A program made the translations under genes and the position numbers. This document shows positions 44,882 through 51,936 of a DNA stretch of 64,000 nucleotides, one piece after another. The DNA lies in the NCBI GenBank assembly GCA_964390565.1, contig CAYMII010000008.1, positions 32,510 to 96,509 on the forward strand. Reading direction: 5' to 3'. The stretch is from UBA8529 sp964390565. GTDB lineage: Bacteria; Bacteroidota; Bacteroidia; Bacteroidales; Tenuifilaceae. The first letter of the stretch is position 1, and every line of letters starts with the position of its first letter. Under the pieces are notes generated by a model that saw nothing but the letters and a program-made list of their open reading frames with translations, did not search any database and was not told where the DNA came from.

Positions 44882-46174
44882 CTATTGAATTTTATCTTTA
44901 ATAATGCTTTTCAATAAAAGTTTTGCTCCCAGATGGCAATATAAGCATTTATTAGAATCGCAGTAGTTGCTTTTAAGGTGAATTAATGCTTGAGTATCAT
45001 AAGCAGATTCTACCTTTACTCCCAAATCGTTGAATTTATCGATTATACTATTACTTTCGGGCTTTATTGTTTCGATAAGTTTTATCGCTTTATCCTTTAA
45101 ATTGTTTTGCGATTTTGAGATTCCATAAGCAAAAATAAAAGGGACTAATGTATTTATTGCGATAATGGAAATAGTATCTGCCCCAATCCTTTTTTCGGTT
45201 GATTTTGATTCCTTGCCAAACGTGTAATGTGTTTTCCAATAATCGGATGTATCAACCTGAAATAGTTTGACAATCTCCTTAATATCATCAACCTCAATTA
45301 TTTTGGAGAATAATGAGATTGATTTATGAATTAGCATTGCGAATTGAGCAATTCGAATGGTTGGGAATGCGGTTGGCCGCATTCTTAGAAACTTCCAGAG
45401 ATGCCCATCAATAGCTGTTAGGCTAAATTTGCGTTGTAGGTATTTATATTCTTTTTGTAAAGATAAAGTGTAACTATCAGAACTATCTATATTATCAAGT
45501 AAACCTGATTGTCCAAACAAAATAGCTTCAATCTGAAAAAGATTATCCTTATGCTTACCTAAAACCTTTAAAGGCGTTGATTTGGCCATGAGTTCAAAAG
45601 GTAAGGCGTTAGCCTTTAACCCGAAACTTCGAGCAACCGATTGATAGAATGCCTCTTCCCAGCTACCTTGAGCGCCATTAACCAAATCAAAAACCTGTGC
45701 GGTTTTCTGCTCCAACCGCTCAATCATAAGACTTTCGAGCCACATGCGAGTTGAAAAAGAATCAAACGAAGCAAAACTCTCCTCACAGGGAATCCATTTG
45801 CCCGAACTTGTAAGATTCATGAGTTTCCACTCAAGAGCATCGGGATATTTAATTGTAATTGTTGGGATTTGCTGCCCTTTGCTATTGATAACTGGCTTAT
45901 CATCGTTTGTAACGATATGAAGAATTACATTATCATAAGTACGATCTCCATCATGCTTATGAGCTAACCAATCGGATGATTTGATATGCATTTCAACATT
46001 ACCAGCCCAAATAGTATTGCCAATTCGTACTTTAGCATTAAAAAAATCGGGCCCCGCATCGCGATTGAATTCACCAGGACTAATTACCTCTATCTTCTCC
46101 CCTGCTGTTGTATTAAGTCCATTTAACGTAAATGGCAGGTTTTTCCAAATAAAATAAAGCAAATCCTCTTTCAT
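44882..46174 (-). CDS. DUF2851 family protein
   Basis: A 430-aa soluble protein of the Bacteroidota DUF2851 family. The N-terminal half has conserved polar motifs: GEFNRDAGPDFFNAKVRIGN, GNVEMHIKSSDWLAHKHDGD and YDNVILHIVTNDD. The D...E-x-H-x-K arrangement recalls a PD-(D/E)xK-like nuclease core, though this is inference. The end carries cysteines (YCDSNKCLYCHLG), a possible metal site. It is cotranscribed with the RmlD-like reductase. The function is not established. Confidence 0.85.
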   Translation of the reverse strand: MKEDLLYFIWKNLPFTLNGLNTTAGEKIEVISPGEFNRDAGPDFFNAKVRIGNTIWAGNVEMHIKSSDWLAHKHDGDRTYDNVILHIVTNDDKPVINSKGQQIPTITIKYPDALEWKLMNLTSSGKWIPCEESFASFDSFSTRMWLESLMIERLEQKTAQVFDLVNGAQGSWEEAFYQSVARSFGLKANALPFELMAKSTPLKVLGKHKDNLFQIEAILFGQSGLLDNIDSSDSYTLSLQKEYKYLQRKFSLTAIDGHLWKFLRMRPTAFPTIRIAQFAMLIHKSISLFSKIIEVDDIKEIVKLFQVDTSDYWKTHYTFGKESKSTEKRIGADTISIIAINTLVPFIFAYGISKSQNNLKDKAIKLIETIKPESNSIIDKFNDLGVKVESAYDTQALIHLKSNYCDSNKCLYCHLGAKLLLKSIIKDKIQ

Positions 46175-46263
46175 ACTTATAAATTAAAAACAACACATAA
46201 GTTAATAAAAATAGGTGAAATAATAGGTAGCCAGAAAATAATTAATTTTACAGTGTAATAATT

Positions 46264-46379
46264 CGGGGTGTAGCACAGTTGGTAGCGCACTACGTTCGGT
46301 ACGAAGAGGTAGGGCGTTCGAACCGAGGAGCGTAGCGACGAGCTCGCGAGCAGAACGAGCAATCGCCCCACCCCGACCA
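46264..46379 (+). pseudogene. Interrupted tRNA-Pro (CGG)-like gene, 40-nt insert in the T-loop
   Basis: Acceptor stem CGGGGTG / CACCCCG (perfect 7 bp, C1-G72 as in tRNA-Pro), discriminator A and encoded CCA. The D-arm is GCAC-AGTTGGTA-GCGC. The anticodon loop TTCGGTA has anticodon CGG. T-stem GGGCG / CGCCC pairs perfectly, but after the loop start TTCGAA there are 40 extra nt (46323-46362) before the closing T. Other damage: an A-C mismatch in the D-stem, an A-A mismatch in the anticodon stem, and T instead of the expected G at position 37. Together these suggest a decayed gene; a processed functional tRNA is the less likely alternative. Removing the insert restores a normal T-arm. Confidence 0.7.
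46323..46362. repeat. GC-rich palindromic insert within the tRNA T-loop
   Basis: A 40-nt block with the perfect self-complementary core GCTCGCGAGC (46342-46351). The left part GAGGAGCGTAGCGACGAG and right part ACGAGCAATCG resemble a GC-rich repeat (GAGGAGCGTAGCGACGAAGC type) that I recall from many unrelated bacterial genomes. It is strikingly GC-rich against AT-rich surroundings. The exact borders are uncertain by a base or two. Confidence 0.55.
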
Positions 46380-46415
46380 TGAAAAATTTAGTTCATTTAA
46401 TAAAACTTGATGAAA

Positions 46416-47420
46416 TCAGTTTATCAGCAGATTTCTTTTAGTGTTGTACCTCAGCATATAGCCTCTTTTACTTGCCATGTTCAAGAATGAATGTTTAACC
46501 AAAACTTCGACTAAGTTCTGCTTCGTTAAAAAAGGTATAATCAGCTTTTCAACCCTTTGCTCGGCGACACCAATCCTTCTTCCGAACTCTATAAAATCAG
46601 TTTTATTTGGATGGCCACTATTAGCGTATTCAAAACTTTTGAATCCATCTGTAAATAGCCCTTTATCCAAACCAAAATCAGAATCGTTTACATGTAAGCG
46701 TGTGTTAAGCAAGTCGTATGCAGGGCTAAGAAGATAATCCCCTTGGGTTGATTCGAGCAATGCAAAGTTCTTTAGATGGGCGTCGCCATTGGAGAATAAA
46801 TAGTTGAAAAGCACTAATGAGAAGTACTTTTCTATTTCAACCCTCCAGGCAGGAACAAACTTCTGAATTAACAAACCCAGTTCTTCATAGCTATACTCAT
46901 ACTTAAAATTAACCCCAGCATTATCCTTTGTTTTTCCTGCTAATGATGCAAAGTCCTCTTTCCCCCATTTAGTTCCATCGGGTTTTACGTCAAACCGCTT
47001 GGTTATATATGCCGGTGAGCCATTTTTGAAAAAAATCATTGCATTTTCGGCAGTATTTATACCATAAACCTGTTTAGCAATTTGCATCGTTAGGTGCTCG
47101 TTTGCAGGTACCTGATCAACCTTCATCAGATCTCTGGGTATCGGTTTTAGTATGTACGTTCCTTGCTCTCCCTTTCTTGTCAACCTAAGCTTGTTTTTAT
47201 CTAAAACCAAACTTAACTTTTCCTGAACTCCTGAGATCGAAAAACGCTTTCTATTCTCCATGAATAGCTCAGCTACCTCTTCGTCATTCTGTGGAGGGTT
47301 ATAAGGCAATATATGGCTCACTTTTTTGCCGTTAAAAAGTTTTTTTAACGTGTTAGAACTATAAGCGCTAAACCCTTCGGCTAAGGAACCTGGGCAATAT
47401 TTAAGATCATTTACATCCAT
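46416..47420 (-). CDS. hipT: HipT-like Ser/Thr kinase toxin (HipA C-terminal domain)
   Basis: Toxin of a three-gene HipBST system; HipA/HipT kinases phosphorylate aminoacyl-tRNA synthetases and halt growth. The 334-aa protein is a complete HipA_C kinase without the usual N-terminal subdomain. S61-I62-S63 in RFSISGVQEKLSL forms the Gly-rich loop with the autophosphorylation serines (SIS, as in E. coli O127 HipT). Catalytic residues are D213 in NGDAHLKNF, and D236 in SPAYDLLNT for metal. LKPIPRDLM and VPANEHLTMQIA are family marks. Its ATG overlaps the hipS stop by 1 nt (TAATG), so the two are translationally coupled. The tRNA-synthetase target is not known. Confidence 0.92.
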   Translation of the reverse strand: MDVNDLKYCPGSLAEGFSAYSSNTLKKLFNGKKVSHILPYNPPQNDEEVAELFMENRKRFSISGVQEKLSLVLDKNKLRLTRKGEQGTYILKPIPRDLMKVDQVPANEHLTMQIAKQVYGINTAENAMIFFKNGSPAYITKRFDVKPDGTKWGKEDFASLAGKTKDNAGVNFKYEYSYEELGLLIQKFVPAWRVEIEKYFSLVLFNYLFSNGDAHLKNFALLESTQGDYLLSPAYDLLNTRLHVNDSDFGLDKGLFTDGFKSFEYANSGHPNKTDFIEFGRRIGVAEQRVEKLIIPFLTKQNLVEVLVKHSFLNMASKRGYMLRYNTKRNLLIN

Positions 47421-47743
47421 TATTCAACAGGTTTTACAGTAATTGCACCGATTGTATCGTATTGGGCTGTAGCCATCAGAAAACCAAAGCTATCGTTTTC
47501 ATCTATTCTTAGCTGTTTGCTTTGTAATGCTCTATTTACACCCTCGCTGAGTAAATTATAGAAAAAAGGGAATAAATATTCACTCTGATACTCCTTCTGG
47601 TTTTTTGGTAGGGTTAAGCTTATTGCAGGCTTGGTTTTATCATTAAAATAGGAATCTTCGTAACAGAAAACATAGCTATTTCGATCAACTTCTGTTAGAA
47701 TACCTGCAAGCACCCCATTTCTAAATACTTCTACTTTTCGCAT
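47420..47743 (-). CDS. hipS: HipS-like antitoxin (HipA N-terminal domain)
   Basis: A 107-aa stand-alone HipA N-terminal subdomain. VEVFRNGVLAGILTEVD and SLTLPKNQKEYQSEYLFPFF followed by NLLSEGVNR are the marks of this domain (couple_hipA). In E. coli O127 the separate HipS binds HipT and is the true antitoxin. The order here, hipB-hipS-hipT on one strand with a 14-nt gap and then a 1-nt overlap, is the same as in HipBST. This makes it a tripartite system rather than a broken hipA. Confidence 0.9.
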   Translation of the reverse strand: MRKVEVFRNGVLAGILTEVDRNSYVFCYEDSYFNDKTKPAISLTLPKNQKEYQSEYLFPFFYNLLSEGVNRALQSKQLRIDENDSFGFLMATAQYDTIGAITVKPVE

Positions 47744-47757
47744 TTACAAATAGTTAA

Positions 47758-47961
47758 CTATTTTTTAATCTCAAGCCTTAGTTCCATCCCCAAAACTTCG
47801 GTCAGCTTATTTATTACCTCAAGGGAAGGATTACCTTTACCCTTCTCAAGCATGTATAGAGTATTTAAACCAACTTTAGCCAGTTCGGCTAGGTCGGGCT
47901 GAGTTACTCCCAACTCTTTTCGCCTTAACTTGATAGCCTCACCCAATTCTTTAACCAACAT
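47758..47961 (-). CDS. hipB: HipB-like HTH repressor/antitoxin
   Basis: A 67-aa Xre-family DNA-binding protein. The helix-turn-helix is LGVTQPDLAELAKVGLNTLY, followed by MLEKGKGNPSLEVINKL; dimerisation is expected through the C-terminal strand. I start it at ATG 47961 (MLVKELGEAIKLRRKE), because the longer frame from a TTG at 47988 begins inside the first operator palindrome. It leads the hipBST operon and should repress it through the three operators at 47987-48127. Confidence 0.93.
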   Translation of the reverse strand: MLVKELGEAIKLRRKELGVTQPDLAELAKVGLNTLYMLEKGKGNPSLEVINKLTEVLGMELRLEIKK

Positions 47962-47986
47962 ATGCTTTGAAATTTTAATGCACACC

Positions 47987-48006
47987 AATCACAATATAAT
48001 GTGATT
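47987..48006. promoter_or_regulatory. Operator O1 of hipBST
   Basis: AATCACAATATAATGTGATT: 6-bp arms AATCAC/GTGATT around 8 bp. It lies 25 bp upstream of the hipB ATG, overlapping the probable promoter. The arm-N8-arm geometry is like the E. coli HipB site. Confidence 0.75.
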
Positions 48007-48047
48007 TTAGCGTAAAATTAAATGGATTTTTAGAATATTACAAATAA

Positions 48048-48067
48048 AATCACGATATAAAGTGATT
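48048..48067. promoter_or_regulatory. Operator O2 of hipBST
   Basis: AATCACGATATAAAGTGATT: same arms, spacer GATATAAA; 61 bp from O1. Followed by TATGATAT, as is O3. Confidence 0.72.
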
Positions 48068-48107
48068 TATGATATTTTTTTATGCATTTGCATACTTTTC
48101 CCATTCA

Positions 48108-48127
48108 AATCACAATATAATGTGATT
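48108..48127. promoter_or_regulatory. Operator O3 of hipBST
   Basis: AATCACAATATAATGTGATT: identical to O1 and 60 bp from O2, followed by TATGATAT. Confidence 0.72.
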
Positions 48128-48140
48128 TATGATATGAATT

Positions 48141-48175
48141 ATATACTAATGATAATTTTATTCTCATTAGTATAT
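48141..48175. repeat. AT-rich perfect 12-bp inverted repeat
   Basis: ATATACTAATGA, 11-nt loop, TCATTAGTATAT. It lies between the hipBST operators and the end of the hybrid kinase gene; it may terminate the kinase transcript, although a T-run is weak. Confidence 0.45.
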
Positions 48176-48217
48176 TTCTTAAAAAGTAATGTGCAAATAC
48201 TATTAGATCTTGTGTGA

Positions 48218-50938
48218 TTATCTTAGGAGGTAACTACCCAATTTTTCGAGTAAAGTTCTTTTTAAAATTGGCTTTGTAATAAAATCGATACACCCAGCCT
48301 CGATGCATTTCTCCTGATCCTCACTTGATGCATACGCAGTTTGGGCAATAATCTTGATCCCATTTCTGACTCTCGTCATTCTACGGGTAAGCTCTAATCC
48401 TTCGATATCGGGCAACCGAATATCCATTAAAACAATATCAATATCTTGATGTGCGCTAAACTCCTTTAGCGCAATATTGCCATCGGGGGCAAAAATCATT
48501 GTTGCATAAGTACTTTCAAGTACTTCTTTGAGGTAATCTCGATTAAACTGTATATCCTCAATAATTAGAATCTTTTTCCCTTTAAAATTATATTGGTTAT
48601 TCTCTGTAATTCCGGTTTTATTGGCTATACTAACAGATGGCTTAAAAGGAATTGTAAAATAGAATGTAGATCCTACATTAGAAGTTGATTCTACCCAAAT
48701 TTTCCCATGCATCAACTCAATAATGCCCTTACAGATTGATAAACCCAACCCAACACCTCCAAACTCTCTTGTTAAGTATGTATCATCAACTTGCCTGAAA
48801 CGCTCAAAAATTAAATCCAACTTATCCTTTGGGATACCCATACCCGTATCAGAAACAGCAATCAAAAGGGTTGTTTCATCTTTCAAACTGCACTTCAATT
48901 TTATTTGCCCTTCGTTGGTAAACTTAAATGCATTTTCGATTAGGTTAATTAGAACCTGTTTAATTCGATCAAAATCAGTTTCGATGAAACATCTGCTCGC
49001 TTCTAATTCATTTTCTAAAACAAACTCAATGGGTTTATTATAAATCTGCTCATTTCTTAACTTAAAGAAATCCTTAATCTCAGCTAAAGTGTTGTTAATA
49101 TTCCCCTTGTTTATAACGATTTTAAGTGAATTTGATTCAATCCGTGAGATATCAAGTAGGTCATTAATAATGTTGAGTAGATCTTTTGTTCTTTCTCTAA
49201 TTGTTTTAGTGTATGCCTTCCGTTTATCAAATGGCATATCCTCCATATCAAGAAGATCGGAGAATCCAACAATGGCATTCATGGGGGTTCTAATCTCGTG
49301 GCTCATATTCGCAAGGAATACTGATTTTAGCCTATCCGACTCCTCTGCTTTAAACTTTGCCTTCTCGAGCTCTTCGAGGTAATCTCTTAAAGCATCGTTT
49401 GTGGCTGTTAACTCCTCTTCTGCTGCTGTAAGCTCGTTGTTTTTTAGCGCAAGCTCTAATTCCGATTGCTTTTGGTCAGTTACATCCATCACAACTCCAA
49501 AAATTCGAAAAGCCTCCCCTCTGAAGTTCCTTTCAATTTCAGCATTTGAGAGCAGATGAATAATTTCCCCATCGGGTTTTATGAATCGATACTGTATTGA
49601 ATACGAATTCTGATTAGCTATTGAATCTCTTAGAATCGTTAAAACATCAGCCTTATCCTCAATGTGAATATTTTCTACTATTCTTTCTAAGCTTACAATA
49701 CTCTCATTAATGCCATGTATTTTCATTAAATTTTCAGAGAGATAAAATTTGTTTCTATTAACATCAAAATGAAACTCTCCTATCTTTGCTAACTCCTGGG
49801 ATTTGAGAAGTAATGTTGTTTTTTCACGAAGGTTGTTTTCAAGAAGCACCCTGTTTGTTATATCATCAATACATAAATAAACCGAAGGGTTATCATATAA
49901 ATCGAGATAAGTTGTAGTTACTAGTACATCTCGCTCGATAAGCCTATTATCCTTATTTAGATGGAACTTTCCTTCAACCTTATAAAGGTTCTCCTTTGTT
50001 TTAAGCGTATGCTTTATAGAGTTTCTTATCGTACAATTTGGGCAAGATGAGCTATTTCCGCAACCACCGCTATCCTCAATGGAAAATGTGCAATTAAGAG
50101 CTTCCCCTGTTTGCAAACCAATAATTTGCTCCTCGCTCTTATTTGCAACATTTAGCCCAGTTTGATTAATCTTAGTAACGTTTGACTTTGAATCAACCAA
50201 AAGCATTATTAATGGTGTACTATTGAATATTAATGATAGTTTTAGCTCGTTATCCTTAATTTCGTTCTCTCTTTTTTGTCGTTCCTCAATTTCAACTTGT
50301 AGCCGCTGATTTGTATGGTTAAGCTGTTCGGTTCGTTCAATAACCTTCTCCTCTAATCTTGAATTTAGCTTTCGCAGATCATTATTAAGCTTTAAGTTCT
50401 CGAGCCTTACGCTTAAAACATTCAAAAAACTTATTAATAATGATTCAAATTGCATCAACCCTTTTTCATCTGAACTATCGCCAATTATTAAAAGAAAGCG
50501 TTTCCCGAAATTGGGAATGTTGAATGGATATATGCATATATCATTGAAACCTCTAGAACTATCAAATAAAAGGTCGGCACATATTTGCTTTACTTCTGGT
50601 TGAGAAAAGTAGAAAGGTTCATTCCTACTACAATCAACCGATTTTATACCCAGCGAGAACCCGTGCCTTTCAATATTATCATCCAAAGAATAGTAAGATT
50701 CGATAAAGAAAGCACTATCCTCGCATGTACAGATAGCCGTAAAGGGTAATGATTTAAGAATTGATAATTTTTCGAGGATACTATCCTGATAAAAGCTAAT
50801 GTTCCCTGATTTTGCTGGCTGATTGTTTAAAATGTTAATTAACAACAAATCCTCAAGGTTCTGAGACAGAGAATAGTTTTCCTCCTCAAGCAAATTGATT
50901 TTTGCATATAACCCTTTTATCTCTTCGCCCTGTTCCAT
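48218..50938 (-). CDS. Hybrid sensor histidine kinase / response regulator
   Basis: A cytoplasmic two-component hybrid of 906 aa. I start it at ATG 50938 (MEQGEEIKGLYAKINLLEEE), because the frame above runs into the upstream hydrolase gene. Domain order: N-terminal coiled coil and GAF-like region (about 1-200), PAS 1 with an unusual Cys-rich insert (ALNCTFSI then GCGNSSSCPNC), PAS 2, HisKA with ANMSHEIRTPMNAIVGFSD (H about 546), HATPase, and a C-terminal receiver (LIIEDIQFNRDYLKEVL; phospho-Asp about 836 in VLMDIRLPD). No membrane helix. It follows the hydrolase by 13 bp and is probably cotranscribed. Confidence 0.95.
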   Translation of the reverse strand: MEQGEEIKGLYAKINLLEEENYSLSQNLEDLLLINILNNQPAKSGNISFYQDSILEKLSILKSLPFTAICTCEDSAFFIESYYSLDDNIERHGFSLGIKSVDCSRNEPFYFSQPEVKQICADLLFDSSRGFNDICIYPFNIPNFGKRFLLIIGDSSDEKGLMQFESLLISFLNVLSVRLENLKLNNDLRKLNSRLEEKVIERTEQLNHTNQRLQVEIEERQKRENEIKDNELKLSLIFNSTPLIMLLVDSKSNVTKINQTGLNVANKSEEQIIGLQTGEALNCTFSIEDSGGCGNSSSCPNCTIRNSIKHTLKTKENLYKVEGKFHLNKDNRLIERDVLVTTTYLDLYDNPSVYLCIDDITNRVLLENNLREKTTLLLKSQELAKIGEFHFDVNRNKFYLSENLMKIHGINESIVSLERIVENIHIEDKADVLTILRDSIANQNSYSIQYRFIKPDGEIIHLLSNAEIERNFRGEAFRIFGVVMDVTDQKQSELELALKNNELTAAEEELTATNDALRDYLEELEKAKFKAEESDRLKSVFLANMSHEIRTPMNAIVGFSDLLDMEDMPFDKRKAYTKTIRERTKDLLNIINDLLDISRIESNSLKIVINKGNINNTLAEIKDFFKLRNEQIYNKPIEFVLENELEASRCFIETDFDRIKQVLINLIENAFKFTNEGQIKLKCSLKDETTLLIAVSDTGMGIPKDKLDLIFERFRQVDDTYLTREFGGVGLGLSICKGIIELMHGKIWVESTSNVGSTFYFTIPFKPSVSIANKTGITENNQYNFKGKKILIIEDIQFNRDYLKEVLESTYATMIFAPDGNIALKEFSAHQDIDIVLMDIRLPDIEGLELTRRMTRVRNGIKIIAQTAYASSEDQEKCIEAGCIDFITKPILKRTLLEKLGSYLLR

Positions 50939-50951
50939 ATATCTAAACTTA

Positions 50952-51779
50952 CTACTTTTCAAAAAATGATAAAAATTGATCAACAATAAAATCAGGTGCA
51001 TCTTCTTGAATAAAATGACCTGCTTTTTCGTATCTCACTAATTTACTATTACTTAAATTTTCATTTAATGTTTCAGCTATTTTCGAAGATAAATAAACAT
51101 CACCATCACCTCTAATAATTAATACAGGTATATTCAATCTATGAAGATTATCAGATATTTCTATAAGGTTTTTATTGTCAAGTGAACTAGCAAAATGCAA
51201 GAATGCTTTTCGTCCTTCGGATGAATTCATGGGTTTAAAAAAATAATCCATCAACTCCTTAGTGCATAACTCTTTATTGTACAAACCGCGTTGAACAATG
51301 ATTTTAAAAGTTCCTAAATCGAGCGATGCCATGGCTATTTGCCTGATTATTGGTGTACGCATTGCAATAATTGGCTGAACAGGCCAATAATCGTACGCCA
51401 CGCTATTAATTAGGGTTAAATCAATTATAGAATGGGGCTTATTAACAGCCATTATTTGTGAAATTCCACCACCTAAATCATGACCCACCAGATGAAAGCG
51501 ACTACAACCAAGTTTATCCATAAACTCACCCATTATTAATGCATGATTTTTTAATGAGTAGGAAACATCCAATGGCTTATCGGAATCGCCGCATCCTAAT
51601 AAATCCGGGACAATAACTTTATATTTTTTTGCTAATGGTAAAGCAATATTTCTCCAAATAAATGAATATGTAGTAATTCCATGAAGAAGCAACAGAACTT
51701 CTCCGTCGCCAAACTCAAAGTAATTTATACTACTTCCATTGATCTGAAGTTTTTTAGGATAATCAAATTCATCTCTCAT
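50952..51779 (-). CDS. Alpha/beta hydrolase with nucleophilic aspartate
   Basis: A 275-aa hydrolase (ATG at 51779; an in-frame TTG precedes it by two codons). The oxyanion/cap motif is LLLHGITTYSFIW. The nucleophile elbow is GHDLGGG with D101, not serine; the histidine is in YEKAGHFIQED. An Asp nucleophile in the GHDxGG elbow is the signature of haloalkane dehalogenase, fluoroacetate dehalogenase and epoxide hydrolase types. The substrate is unknown. It is the first gene of a pair with the hybrid histidine kinase. Confidence 0.85.
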   Translation of the reverse strand: MRDEFDYPKKLQINGSSINYFEFGDGEVLLLLHGITTYSFIWRNIALPLAKKYKVIVPDLLGCGDSDKPLDVSYSLKNHALIMGEFMDKLGCSRFHLVGHDLGGGISQIMAVNKPHSIIDLTLINSVAYDYWPVQPIIAMRTPIIRQIAMASLDLGTFKIIVQRGLYNKELCTKELMDYFFKPMNSSEGRKAFLHFASSLDNKNLIEISDNLHRLNIPVLIIRGDGDVYLSSKIAETLNENLSNSKLVRYEKAGHFIQEDAPDFIVDQFLSFFEK

Positions 51780-51837
51780 AATCAAATAGTTTTGATTCTA
51801 ATATAATCCTAAAAAGGCAAATGCCAGAATTGCTTTA

Positions 51838-51878
51838 CGAAGGAAAAGAAGATTAAAACAACCTTCTTTAATCCTTCG
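51838..51878 (-). terminator. Candidate terminator hairpin of the MCP operon
   Basis: Stem of 14 bp with a 2-nt bulge (CGAAGGAAAAGAAG pairing with CTTCTTT-AA-TCCTTCG) and an 11-nt loop, 58 bp after the chemoreceptor stop. No T-tail on the minus strand, so it is weak. Confidence 0.4.
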
Positions 51879-51936
51879 CAATTTGGCAATCAAAAAACTA
51901 AACTTGAATTATAAAGGCTATAAAGATTCACCCCTA

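Noticed and set aside
47962..47988. A longer HipB starting at a TTG
   Set aside because: That codon overlaps the first operator palindrome; ATG 47961 leaves the operator upstream of the gene.
46200..48200. Integrative element at the tRNA gene
   Set aside because: No integrase, transposase or direct repeats of the tRNA end were seen near it, so a mobile island was not called.
50939..51001. A longer start for the hybrid kinase
   Set aside because: It runs into the coding sequence of the upstream hydrolase; ATG 50938 leaves a 13-bp gap.
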